Made by a program: the position numbers and the translations under genes. Of a DNA stretch of 64,000 bases, positions 1-10,100 are shown piece by piece (the first letter of the stretch is position 1; every line of letters starts with the position of its first letter). This DNA is from Brachycybe producta (taxonomy: Eukaryota > Arthropoda > Diplopoda > Playtdesmida > Andrognathidae). The notes beneath the pieces were generated by a model. It was not told where the DNA came from. It did not search any database and saw only the letters and a list, made by a program, of their open reading frames with translations. The DNA lies in assembly GCA_036925085.1 (NCBI GenBank), contig JAUPFP010000009.1, positions 4,946,233 through 5,010,232 of the forward strand. Direction: 5' to 3'.

Positions 1-776
1 GTTGACTGTTTTGGCTTACAATTGCATACATTTATATGTATCTAGGTCATTGTCTGGAATTATTCTCGGTTGGTTTTTCAAAATTTAAATATTGCCGATG
101 GTTATATGATGTTCACCATGTAGCATTCATGCATTCAGCAATACTTGTAAATACCACTACTTTTCATGCCTTGGTAGACCTTGCTTTTCAGAGTAAACAT
201 TAGGACATGTACTGTACACCTCAGTTCAGTTATGAATTATGTGTGTGCAATATTTCGTAAATGGACTGTAGTAAAGGTTCTAGTTATTCTAAGCCTATAT
301 TTGACACCACAAGCAAAAACATTCTTAATTTCACATGCCCATGCTTCAAGTGTGTTTGCATCAGTCTGTTGCAAGTCAAAGATGAGTTTGTTAAAGTATT
401 TAGTAGGCCTAATGACAAATTAAGACATAGTTGTAGAAAAGTCACAAAAATCAGTGTTTTTTTTTCTCCATATAAACCAGAATGAAGAATTTGAATAAAA
501 AAAATTGTAATCACTAATCAAGTATCACTGAATGATTAGATTGTATTTGCTTGACTCCTTCTATTTAGGGAAAATTAATACAGTTTAAATGGAAATCAGA
601 CCTAAAGCTTTAAATAGACAAGTCAACATTTACGTAAACATCACGTAAACATTTCTTGTAAATGTAATGCTTTCTCTATGGTGAGAATCTCGGCAATTAG
701 TAACAAAAGAGAAAACAAAATAGGCTCGGCCAAGGCAAAAACATCAAAAGAAAACGAAATAAAGGACAAGCCAGAA
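1..776. other. No gene seen
   Basis: This is AT-rich unique sequence. The short ORFs at 181-514 overlap on both strands and show no domain or codon signal. Confidence 0.5.
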
Positions 777-980
777 ACAGGCATTTAGAAATCGGAAAGA
801 ACTTCAGTTGGCTCCGCCCTTGTTATGACGAACCCAATTTCTAATTGGTTGGTTATGTAGTCTGACGTCACATGCTCTGCCCTTTTCAACGTCGAACCAC
901 ACAACAAACCAATTAGAAGTTGCCGGTCGTCATAAAAAGGGCGGAGTCAACGGAAGTTCTTCCCGATTTCTAAATGCCTG
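777..980. mobile_element. ACAGG palindromic MITE, copy 1
   Basis: The copy is nearly palindromic over its whole length, with ends ACAGGCATTTAG and CTAAATGCCTG. Inner landmarks shared by the family are 'TTGGCTCCGCCC', 'TTCTAATTGG' and 'CTGACGTCAC'. It is flanked by the 10-bp duplication CAAGCCAGAA. It is non-coding and would need a transposase in trans. Confidence 0.8.
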
Positions 981-1620
981 ACAAGCCAGAATTGATCACA
1001 TTATGTTAAACAGCTTAACAAGTGGTTGTGCCTGTGGTGGTTTTGTCTTAATGTAAATGTCCAGCATATGAGATAAGACAGCAAAAATATGTATTAGAGA
1101 AACGATGTATATGTTAATTAAAAATATATGAGAAAAATATGTATATTTTGGAGATAATATATATAACAAAAAATTATATGATTATATCTGTATTATTTTT
1201 ATGTGAGAAAAAAAAACACGCAACAAAATGAATTACATATGTATTAGATCGAATTATATATGTAACAAAATGAATTAAATATGTATCATAATAATTTATT
1301 GAATATATTTGTCCAAACGGCGCCTCATAGTTATGTGACTGATAAGATTTTACTAGAAACTTGTCTGGATAGTTAGCTTTGTTCTTCAAATCAAGGTCTT
1401 TTTTTCCCACTTTTTTGACCTTGTTTACTTTCATCGCCCTTAGATGCGTGTGACGTCGGAGGGATCGGCATATAAAATACATGTAAAGGATTGCCATTTT
1501 TGTTACAACAAGTAATGTTTAATATAAAATGTTTTTCGGTAGGCCTACCAGCTTTTATTTCTACTAAGACATGTTTTTTTTGTTTATGAGTCTATGGAAG
1601 TGTAATTTGTTTTTATTTTG
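981..1620. other. AT-rich spacer
   Basis: Dense 'ATATGTATTA'-like words at 1085-1300 form a degenerate low-complexity tract. The minus ORF over it (1174-1497) is low-complexity and not credible. Confidence 0.5.
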
Positions 1621-1621
1621 T

Positions 1622-2035
1622 TGAAAAGTACGTTATTTAAGGTCTCTTCATATAATGGAGGATTCTGGACAGGTTATTGGAGAATCTTCCGTCAAAATTT
1701 GACAGATTAACAGGTCGCACTAGTTGAGGCAAAGGCATCTGTAGACAGCTTCAGAATATATTTGGCTCCGCTCTTTTATGAGCGTCAGACCAAATATCAA
1801 CCAATTAGAGAATAAAGAAGGGCCTGACATCAGACCCAGTAACAAACCAATTACAAACTGATAACGCTCATACAAAGGTGGAGCCAAAGAAATTCTGAAG
1901 CTGTCTACAGATGCCTGTAGTTGAGGCTGCAGTGTACAAAATGTCAGCGCTTTTTAGGTTATGGGGGAAGTTGAAGAAATACAAGTTCACCGCAAGCTGG
2001 ACACAACGGTCTCATGTCAACTTAAATAAAAGTTT
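1622..2035 (+). pseudogene. Broken copy of the 14523-14732 exon, split by a MITE
   Basis: The sequence from 'TTGAAAAG' (about 1621) to 1730, and again from 1918 to about 2030, aligns with the reverse complement of 14732-14523. It includes 'GGTTATGGGGGAAGTTG' and the TAA stop within AATAAA. Small indels break the frame, and a palindromic MITE (1731-1917) sits inside, flanked by the 10-bp duplication TAGTTGAGGC. It is therefore a nonfunctional duplicate in the opposite orientation. Confidence 0.5.
1731..1917. mobile_element. ACAGG-group MITE, divergent subfamily
   Basis: The arms read GGCATCTGTAGACAGC and GCTGTCTACAGATGCC, flanked by the perfect 10-bp duplication TAGTTGAGGC (1721-1730 and 1918-1927). 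The paralogous sequence near 14640 is uninterrupted, with a single 'TAGTAGAGGC', so insertion and target duplication are confirmed by an empty site. Confidence 0.8.
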
Positions 2036-2439
2036 GTAATAAAAATGGTTAACAACAAAAATACAAGAAACCATTTGTTTAAATTGTTGAAAACATCTAT
2101 TACACAATTTTATTTAATTTTATTATTATTATTAGTATTTTTTCTACTTTTTTCCACACTTTCTCAATTATTTCTTTACATGAAATAATTTTAGATGAAA
2201 ATTAATTACTTTAAGAAAAGTATATATTAGGTGAATTTTGTTTAGGTGAAGGTCTTCAAACAAAAAAATATTTCTTCTTTTCTAGTTGTTAAATGGTTTC
2301 CATTGTGGTTAATTATATCTAATTTTGTTAATTATTCTTAATTATTATTGTATTAATTATATTTAATAAGAACAATTATGTCATTATTCAACCAAATTCA
2401 AATAGAATTAGAAGAAAAACATTTAGTTGAAAATTACTT

Positions 2440-2985
2440 TAGACAGTATATTTTAGGTGAAATGGTTTAGGGAAAATGTTTAGGTGAAAAATCTTTCAGG
2501 TGAAATATATAACTACGTGAACGAATTTAGTTAAAATGGTAGGCCCAATTAGCAGAAATGTTTTCAAATGAAAATGTGTTAGAACCACTCCCCTTTGGAG
2601 TAGGTGAACATTTTTAGGTGTATTGTCATTTAGGTGAAAAATATTTAGAATATTTGCTTTAGACATTTGTTTAATGTTATAACTGTCTTCTTGATACAAA
2701 AAGAAAATATTTCCTCCATTCTATTTGTTAAACGGTTTCCACTATACTCTATTATATTTAATTTATTATCTTAATTATTATTATTATATTAATTATATTT
2801 AATTTCATTACGGCTTCTTAGAAGAATGAAATTCAAATTGACAAAGGTTATAAATTGTAATGTATATTTTTTCAATATGCGATAAAATGTCTTTTCAAAG
2901 ATATCATTTTGAAAATGGATGGCATCATGACTGTATTGAAATTCGTACCAATTAAGAACGGTATCAAGTAATCTGGCTAATTGGT
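2440..2985 (-). pseudogene. Relic of a third CYP2-clan P450 (end of exon 5 plus intron 5)
   Basis: Positions 2940-2976 match the exon 5 end and donor of gene B. On the minus strand the residues read YLIPFLIG, followed by GTACGAATT, the same donor context as at 19391-19383. The flanking sequence 2440-2940 resembles gene B intron 5 (about 19000-19390), sharing 'TTTAGGTGAA' segments, the 'GTTAAACGGTTTCCACT' stretch and an 'AAAGATATCAT' block. The rest of exon 5 and the heme exon are not recognisable nearby, so it is a truncated duplicate. Its order (relic, A, B, all minus) fits tandem duplication. Confidence 0.6.
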
Positions 2986-3096
2986 CTAATTGCTTTTTTT
3001 TTGTCTAGAAATTATGGTTTTTTTTTTTTGCTTGCAGGGCCAACAGTACCGTAAATATTGTATTTCGATTTGTTATAAACTTATAATGTATTTGAG

Positions 3097-3452
3097 CAGC
3101 GGTGTAGCTAGGTTTGGTTGCGCCCCCTGCTGATTAAAACATTGCGCACCCTTTGCACTAAAAAAGACAGTAAATTAGAAAACGGGATGAACAGAAGTTG
3201 GCTCCGCCCTTTTTTATGACGAAAGCAACTTGTAATTGGTTGGTTGTGTAGTCTGACGTCTCATGCTCCGCCCCCTTTTCAACGTCGAACCACACAACAC
3301 ACCAATTAGAAGTTGTCGTTCCTCATAAAAAGGGCGGAGCCAACTTCTGTTCATCTCGTTTTCTAATTGCCTGTCTAAAAAAGCGACCTCCAAATCTACT
3401 GCGCCTCCCCCCCGTTAGTGGCGGGGACTACGGGTCTCCAACTACGCCCCTG
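3097..3452. mobile_element. hAT-type MITE with nested ACAGG MITE
   Basis: The ends CAGCGGTGTAGCTAGG and ...CTACGCCCCTG are inverted and flanked by the perfect 8-bp duplication TATTTGAG (3089-3096 and 3453-3460), as expected for hAT. The ACAGG-type MITE at 3167-3374 is inserted inside. A related partial copy begins at about 61745. Confidence 0.75.
3167..3374. mobile_element. ACAGG palindromic MITE, copy nested in hAT
   Basis: The ends are ACAGTAAATTAG and CTAATTGCCTGT, flanked by the perfect 9-bp duplication CTAAAAAAG (3158-3166 and 3375-3383). Confidence 0.8.
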
Positions 3453-3585
3453 TATTTGAGTAGGTCACTAAGAGTTGTAGGGACAAGTTTTGAACTCTTA
3501 AGAAAGAACTAATTAAGAAGAGAAACTGGAACATGCTTTAGAAACTGGAAGGGTCGCACAGTCACTTAATGCGACTGATTGGATA

Positions 3586-4268
3586 GGGTCAGGATAAAAA
3601 GATGAACGAATGAACGGGATGAACATTGGGGTAACTCTAAAACCCGACACAGAATGCATATAGAATTTGATGAACACTATATTTTAATTAATGAACACAC
3701 ATTTTAAAGGAATGAACAGAGAGAAATAAAAGGATGAACATACTGTACTTAAATGGGATGAACATGGGTTTAAGGGGGATGAACATGGTTTTATAGGATT
3801 AGGTTCGGTTAGGTTCGGTTACCTAACCTAACCTAAACTAAAACCATGTTCATCCCCTCTAAAACCATGTTCAACCCCCCTAAAACCATGTTCATCCCCT
3901 CTAAAACCATGTTCAACCCCCCTAAAACCATGTTCATCCCCCCTAAAACCATGTTCATCCTCTCTAAAACCATGTTCATCCCCCCTAAAACCATGTTCAT
4001 CCTCTCTAAAACCATGTTCATCCCCCCTAAAACCATGTTCATCCTCTCTAAAACCATGATCATCCCCCTCTAAAACCATGTTCATCCCCCTTAAAACCAT
4101 GTTCATCTCTTTAAAGAATGTTCATCCTTTTATTTCTCTGTTCATCCCTTTAAAATGTGTGTTCATCCATGATATAGTGTTTATCTTATTCTATATGCAG
4201 TCTGTGTCGGGTTTTAGAGTTACCCCAATGTTCATCCCGTTCTTTCGTTCATCTTTTTATCCTGACCC
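3586..4268. mobile_element. Foldback-type element with tandem-repeat arms and 9-bp target duplication
   Basis: The ends GGGTCAGGATAAAAAG and CTTTTTATCCTGACCC are inverted and are flanked by GATTGGATA on both sides (3577-3585 and 4269-4277). The arms are built of 'GATGAACAT'-type units, and the centre is a 19-20 bp array around 'AAAACCATGTTCATCCCC' (about 3838-4110). At 3796-3838 there is a small TTAGGTTCGG/CCTAACC fold. Long inverted arms made of subrepeats plus 9-bp duplications are the hallmark of Foldback elements of the MULE group. No transposase is present. The open frames here are artefacts of the repeat. Confidence 0.75.
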
Positions 4269-4820
4269 GATTGGATATTTATTTTGTTTTTGCCCTCCCT
4301 CATTCCCCACCCTGGATGACCGTCTCTAGGACGTCGCTGTCCCTCTAGCGGCTCTGAGAAAATTTGTTTTTCAAACGAATGTTTTTTTTAGAAACTAGAA
4401 TAGGTGGTTATAATGCTAAAAGTTTTTTTGATGATGACATTTTAAAGATATAATCATCAAAAAAACTTTTAGCAAATTTTTTATGACAAAAAGGCAAAAA
4501 TAGTTTTCATGAAATATTAATGAAAAAGCCTAAAACGGGTCATTTTCAAGAGGCTCTAAAAGTTAAAATTTTTTTTAAGATATTGCCATGAAAAAACTTT
4601 TAGCATAATCTTTTACCATTCTAGTTTTGAAAACAATTTGAATTTTTTTCTCGTAATGTTCTTCCTAAAAAAGAAGTTCGCTTGACGTTTTAGATGCGAA
4701 ATTTAAAAAAAAAAAATATCTATGGAGCGTAGCATTAGCCACTGCAGTGGCGCCATTTAGTGGACAAAAACAAGATATATATTTAACTGTCATAAGTGAC
4801 GAGAGACTGACGAGTATAAT

Positions 4821-5115
4821 AAGCCTGGTTTACACGGGTAAAGTTTTTAGTAGAGTGAGTAGACTCTAACTCTACCAGTCACTCTACTGAAGAAAGTTGA
4901 GTCTACACGGGTATAGTGGGGAGGCTAGTAGAGTGTTTCGAGGTGGAGGGGGTAAGTAGAGTAGAGCTACTTTGCGATAGTACTCTACTCTACCAGCAAA
5001 CCAGTACTCTACTGCAAACTCTACTCTACTGCGATTTTTGCCGGGTTTCTACGGGTAGAGTTACTCTACTCTACCCAGTACTCTACTAAAAACGCTACCC
5101 GTGTAAACCAGGCTT
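4821..5115. mobile_element. Fold-back MITE with AAGCCTGGTTTACACGGGTA ends, copy 1
   Basis: Inverted ends enclose a repeated 'AGTAGAGT'/'ACTCTACT' core. A second copy is at 54021-54342. A 3-bp TAA/TTA target, as for PIF/Harbinger, is possible but ambiguous because the ends themselves contain it. Confidence 0.7.
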
Positions 5116-5256
5116 AATGTTAACGTAATCGATTTTTACCAAACATAAACAACATTTTTAGACTTTAATAAGCCCGGGCGTTAGCGGTAGCTTTGCTGGA
5201 TTTGATTTTGGCCAATAGGAATGCAGTATTTTCTTCCCAATAACAGACACTGTCAG

Positions 5257-5376
5257 ACAGGCAAGTGTAGCCAGCACTAGAATAATTTCTACCAATTTCT
5301 AATTGGTTTGTTACTTGGTCTGATGTCATAAAAGGGCGGGGCAAACCAAATCTTAGTGCTGGGCACACTTGCCTGT
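5257..5376. mobile_element. ACAGG-group MITE, short subfamily
   Basis: The ends are ACAGGCAAGTGT and ACACTTGCCTGT, with inner 'CCAGCACTAG' and 'TTAGTGCTGG' arms. The target duplication is unclear. Confidence 0.65.
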
Positions 5377-5416
5377 AATAACAGTAGCTGTGAACAGTAT
5401 TTTCCCATTTAGTAAT

Positions 5417-5622
5417 ACATGCAATTAGAAAACGGGATGAACAGAAGTTGGCTCTGCCCTTTTTATGACGAACGACAACTTCTAATTGGTGTGTTGTGTG
5501 GTTCGACGTTGAAAAAGGGCGGAGCATGTGACGTCAGACTACATAACCAACCAATTAGAAGTTGCGTTCGTCATAAAAAGGGCAGAGCCAACTTCTGTTT
5601 ATCCCGTTTTCTAATTGCCTGT
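5417..5622. mobile_element. ACAGG palindromic MITE
   Basis: Ends ACATGCAATTAG and CTAATTGCCTGT are flanked by the perfect 9-bp duplication TTTAGTAAT (5408-5416 and 5623-5631). Confidence 0.8.
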
Positions 5623-5631
5623 TTTAGTAAT

Positions 5632-6350
5632 GGGTTTGCAAAGATTCTGAACAATACAGAGTTTCTACCATAGTAAACTGATAAGGTTGCTATGAATACT
5701 AGACACTCCTGGAGAAAGAGAGAGCATTGATGTTTTTGCTGTCCAGAATTGATTGATTTGATTTTTGTATACTTTGATTTGTAAGGGGTTTAGACTTGCA
5801 TTGAGGAAAAACGACTGTCGTTGATGTGACTTTTTGATTTGGGTTGATATGATTTATGTTTATTGACTTTGGTATTGCTTTGATTGTTGGTTTTATCTGT
5901 ATGTCCCGGAAATGACCTCGTTGTCAATTGAGACTTTTAAATAAATTTAATTAAAGCTAACTGGCTACTAGAAACTTATATGAATAATGAGCCAATTTCA
6001 TATGTTGTTCAATTCAAGGTTCTTTTTTTCTTTTCACTTTTATCCTTGTTTACTTGTGTCCGCCTCAGAACAAGCTTGTGCCATCCGTGGGATTCACAAA
6101 ATTTAGGACTGTGTCATTTTTGTCTGGTAAAAAGGGGTAGTAACAAAAGAATGCAAGAACTCTTTTCTGTTTAAATTCGTTGAAAACACTTATTATTACT
6201 AGTGCTCGGATTTTTATGTAATATCAAGCAAATGTTTCTCATTTTACCACCTAAGTACCAATTGTGAAGTAATCATCACGAGAAACGTTTTGAGCAACAT
6301 TTCATTCAATTTCACAAAACACCAACTTTTCAACTGCAATTTTCTTTATC
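5632..6350. other. Spacer with a partial hAT MITE arm
   Basis: Positions 6199-6300 match the 'GCTCGGATTTTTATG' MITE arm. The rest shows nothing recognisable. Confidence 0.45.
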
Positions 6351-6556
6351 ACAGGTTGTTAGAATTAGGTGAAAACTTCAGTTGGCTCCGCCCTTGTTGT
6401 GACTTATGGCAACTTCTAATTGGTTGGTTATGAAGTCTGACGTCACATGCTCCGTCCTTTTCAACGTCAGACTACATAACCAGCCAATTAGAAGTTGCCA
6501 GTCGTCACAACAAGGGCGGAGCCAACTGAAGTTTTCACCTAATTCTAACAACCTGT
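6351..6556. mobile_element. ACAGG palindromic MITE
   Basis: Ends are ACAGGTTGTTAG and CTAACAACCTGT, with the family core in between. The flanking duplication is not clear, so it may be older. Confidence 0.7.
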
Positions 6557-6584
6557 ATGAGAATTGGGTTGGTCACATGACATA

Positions 6585-6826
6585 CAGGGCCGGATATAGC
6601 CAAGTTTCAAAGGGAGCAAGCCAGAATTTTAGTGCCTACACATAGGCTTAAGATCTCGACCGACAACGACCGCTGCGTGCTCTGGTGCTCTCACGTAGTA
6701 CACGCAGCTCTTCCTCCGAGAAGAAAAAGTAATTTTTTATTTTCCTCCTTCAAGCAATTACAGAAAAAAAAAACTCGTTTGGCGCCCCGTGGCCTGGCAC
6801 CCGGGGCCCACCTAGATCCGGCCCTG
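6585..6826. mobile_element. hAT-like MITE with CAGGGCCGGAT ends
   Basis: CAGGGCCGGAT and ATCCGGCCCTG form an 11-bp perfect terminal inverted repeat. The interior is GC-richer than its surroundings. No clear 8-bp duplication was found. The start motif is typical of hAT elements. Confidence 0.6.
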
Positions 6827-7159
6827 TAAAAATATGATAATCGTATCTTATAATATCACTGCTTTTGATCTGTTATTCTATGGCAGTTATAAAGCTGAAT
6901 GGCAGTATTTGTTATGATGTTTTGTCATTTGTCTATATGAATTTGAGAGCTGTTTCACATGGAGCGCAACAAAATGCATTATTTTAGGAGACTATTGTTT
7001 CCGATGAGCGTGTTCAAAAGAGACACCGCCACAAAGAAATAATGTTTAGTTTCCAATTGCACCCAAAGTTTAATATAGTCTTGACTTTCTCACAATTGTA
7101 GTTGATGCCTGGTGGCAGTTCACCTACAACTTAAGCAATGATGTGTAAGTTGTTCTTAT
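6827..7159. other. 3' flank of P450 gene A
   Basis: It should hold the gene A 3' UTR. No canonical AATAAA is seen on the minus strand close to the stop, so the poly(A) signal is a variant or further away. Positions 6828-6960 resemble a dispersed 'TCTTATAATATCACTGCTTTT' repeat also near 18470, 19750 and 28190. Confidence 0.4.
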
Positions 7160-10100
7160 TCAACGTTTTTTTGCAATAAATTGAAACGGTTCCGTAGCTG
7201 CAGCTAAAGATATAGTTTTTAACGGAAACATACTAGGAGGCTTTTCTCCCGGCACAAAACTGATCGAGTACCGTTGTAGCAACGATGTAAATATTAAGAA
7301 TATCTGAAGCCGAGCCAACGATGTTCCCAGACATGCACGACCTCCTGAAAGTTTATTTCAATTCATAAATGAAATAAGTGTACCAACGGTCATTCTTTTA
7401 TAACTATGAGGTTTACCGATAAGAAATGGTATCAGGTATTCGGGTTTCTCGACTTGGCCTTTTGAGTTGATGAACCTTTCCGGTCGAAATATTTCCGGAT
7501 CGTTCCAGAGTTTTTTATCGTGATGCACTGACCAAATGTTTGTCATTACTGTAGAATCCTTGAGAACAGTGTAGCCGGCAAGTTTGGTTGTATTCAATGC
7601 GCGGTGTGGTACCCCAAGTGGTATTACTGAAGCACAGCGATGGATCTCCATGATGGTAGCTTCTGTATATGGTAACCTGTAGATAGAAAATAGTTTGTGG
7701 TTCGGTAAAACTTACGAATGCAAAGAAGCATCTTCTCAGAAACTGATGGAAAGCTCAAGATAAAATACCGAGAAACGTCAGCGTAGGTCGGTAAGCGGTT
7801 TTTTCCTAAGACCGAGTCCAGTTCCTGTTGAACTTTTTGCTGCTTATCTTGTGAATAAGCCATATACAAAAGACCCCATTCCAGTGTGGTTTTTGATGTT
7901 TCTACTCCAGCCATGAACAGATCTAAAAGGATCTTGACTAAACAAGATTCTGTAAGAAAACATGAAAACTAATTGATTACAAAATTACAATAAAGTTGCA
8001 AGTTGCAGGCGTTTTTAGAGGCAACTTTAAACGTAGAAGCGCATCTTCTTGAAAAAAAAAAGGATCAGAATCGACCTCTTTTCGAATCGGAACACAAGTG
8101 AAGGAAGAGGCACGGCTAAAAAACGACCAAAGTCCTTTTTTGTTAAATTTTTCAGAATGACAATTTCAAATAACTCCTTCTTAAAGTTGCTTCTAAAAAA
8201 AGCCAAGTAACCAAGTTCTGTAAGTTTCAGTACTTTGGTACGGATGTCTTTCATCCATCATAGAATTGTTTGTGCTTTTGTTTATTTTTTCGATTTCTGC
8301 CAAGTAGGCATCAATGAAATCTCGTGGTTCGTTACCATCGACGAACGTCTGTAAATGTTCTTCGATTTCATCTTCCAAATACTGATTGATCTTTTCGGTG
8401 ACTTGTACTATTTCTTGGTAACCAAATGGGTCGAACGGCACGAATCTTAACCATGGCATCACTGATACAGGCATAGTTTTCCACAATAAATCGAATATGC
8501 TTTCCATTAAATGCACCTTTTGATTCATTGTTTCATCGTCGTACTGATACGTTTTTCCTGTAAAATTGAAACTTTCATGTACATTTTTTTTTCTCTCTGG
8601 AATTATAAGGAGTGCAAATCTAAATTGAAGTAAGTTTAGCTTTTTAATGAACAACTTTTAAAAATTCAATCTTTAGTTGAAGCTTGAAAAATAATTGTAT
8701 TTTTTTTAAGATATTGTTAGATTTAAACTCTGTATAACATTTTGAAAAAGGCGATTTTCATTTTTCTTTTTAAAATTGGCTAATTAGCCATTAAAAAACC
8801 TATTTCTTTAAATTGCCATGAAAAGTATATTATCAAAGATTTTGTCATCAAAATACTTTCACTGTATTTTATAGCTTTGACAGTTTATAAGTAGAAAGCT
8901 AAAGTAAAAAAAAAAATTGAATAAACCAGTGGTTCTCAACCTTTTGTGCTCCATTCCATCCCCCCTTTCACCAATTGTTAAGAATATAATTTCCCCCTTC
9001 AAAAGATAGTCTAACTCGAAAAGAGCATTTCAAATACTATTCAAACCATTCCAAATAGGCTGCAAACTATGCAAACCAAATCAGGGAACATCCCTCTCAG
9101 TAATGAATGGTTACACTGGTTAAGTACACGGCGAACAGACAAGTTAGTTTCACGCCGCATGGCCAGGTAACACTATCCGGCTAGCCAGAGGGAATCTAGT
9201 CAGGGATGGTGGGTGCTTGCTATGAACAGTGCATGTGCCACTTTTGACCTATTTTGTACCGTCCCCCACATAACTCCTGTCTCTAGTCTTCTTGGCGTTT
9301 ACGTTTCGTGTGTGACGATGGTGTTTATATTATAACAGAGTTTCTTGGAGCACTTTCTGGTCTTTAAAAGTTTCAATAATAATTTAATTTACAAATGAAA
9401 ATAATGCTGCATATTCAACTTATCTTTAATCGAATGCTAGAAGGCTCTTGTCCTAAACCAACTCCAAGAAAGCTTTGCAGGGCATTGTATTTTGGTAGGG
9501 GTGACCACTCTGGCAAGGTTGGAGAGATTTTTGCACGAACAGATTCTTATTACTGGTCATTTGTCCCTAGGAGGATTCGACAATGGAACTCGCTTGCTGG
9601 GGATTTTGTGTAGGAAAAACGTATCTTATGGGAGTCATAACTTAGTTTTGTTTTGTTGAAATTGCTGTTGGAATTATATCAATGGGGTTTTATATTTTCT
9701 GGTTTTGACAATGCATTTTCTGGGCTGCACTAGGACTTTTGTCCCTCTGCCATAGGTCTTTATGGCTGCTTGCAGAGTAATTTTTTCAAATTCAAATCGA
9801 TTTTAATCTGTGACATTCATTAAACTTTATGGAATGTTGCAGATTACATTAAAAGAAACTACACATCACACTTTGCTGACTAGTGGCCCCAATTTCCCCT
9901 GGAACCACTGAAATAAACCATAGCTGTTTATAAAATTTTTAAAATTTCCTTGCCAACTACTCACCTTACGGCTCTGTACAGACACGAATTTTCTCAGCAA
10001 ACTACTCAACCGATTTTTATGAAATTTTGAACATAGCTAAAACTAAACAGGTGTCAGGTCGTGACGAGAACATCGAATTTTGAATTTTGATCTGTGTCTC

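Noticed and set aside
3828..4329. ORFs with repeated MNMVL/EHGF or MFIPSKT peptides
   Set aside because: They arise from the 19-20 bp tandem repeat in the Foldback element and are open on both strands.
5165..5673. ORFs of 84-120 codons with KKGRANF motifs, recurring at 30312-30587, 52318-52575 and elsewhere
   Set aside because: They are translations of the palindromic ACAGG MITEs, with similar peptides on both strands.
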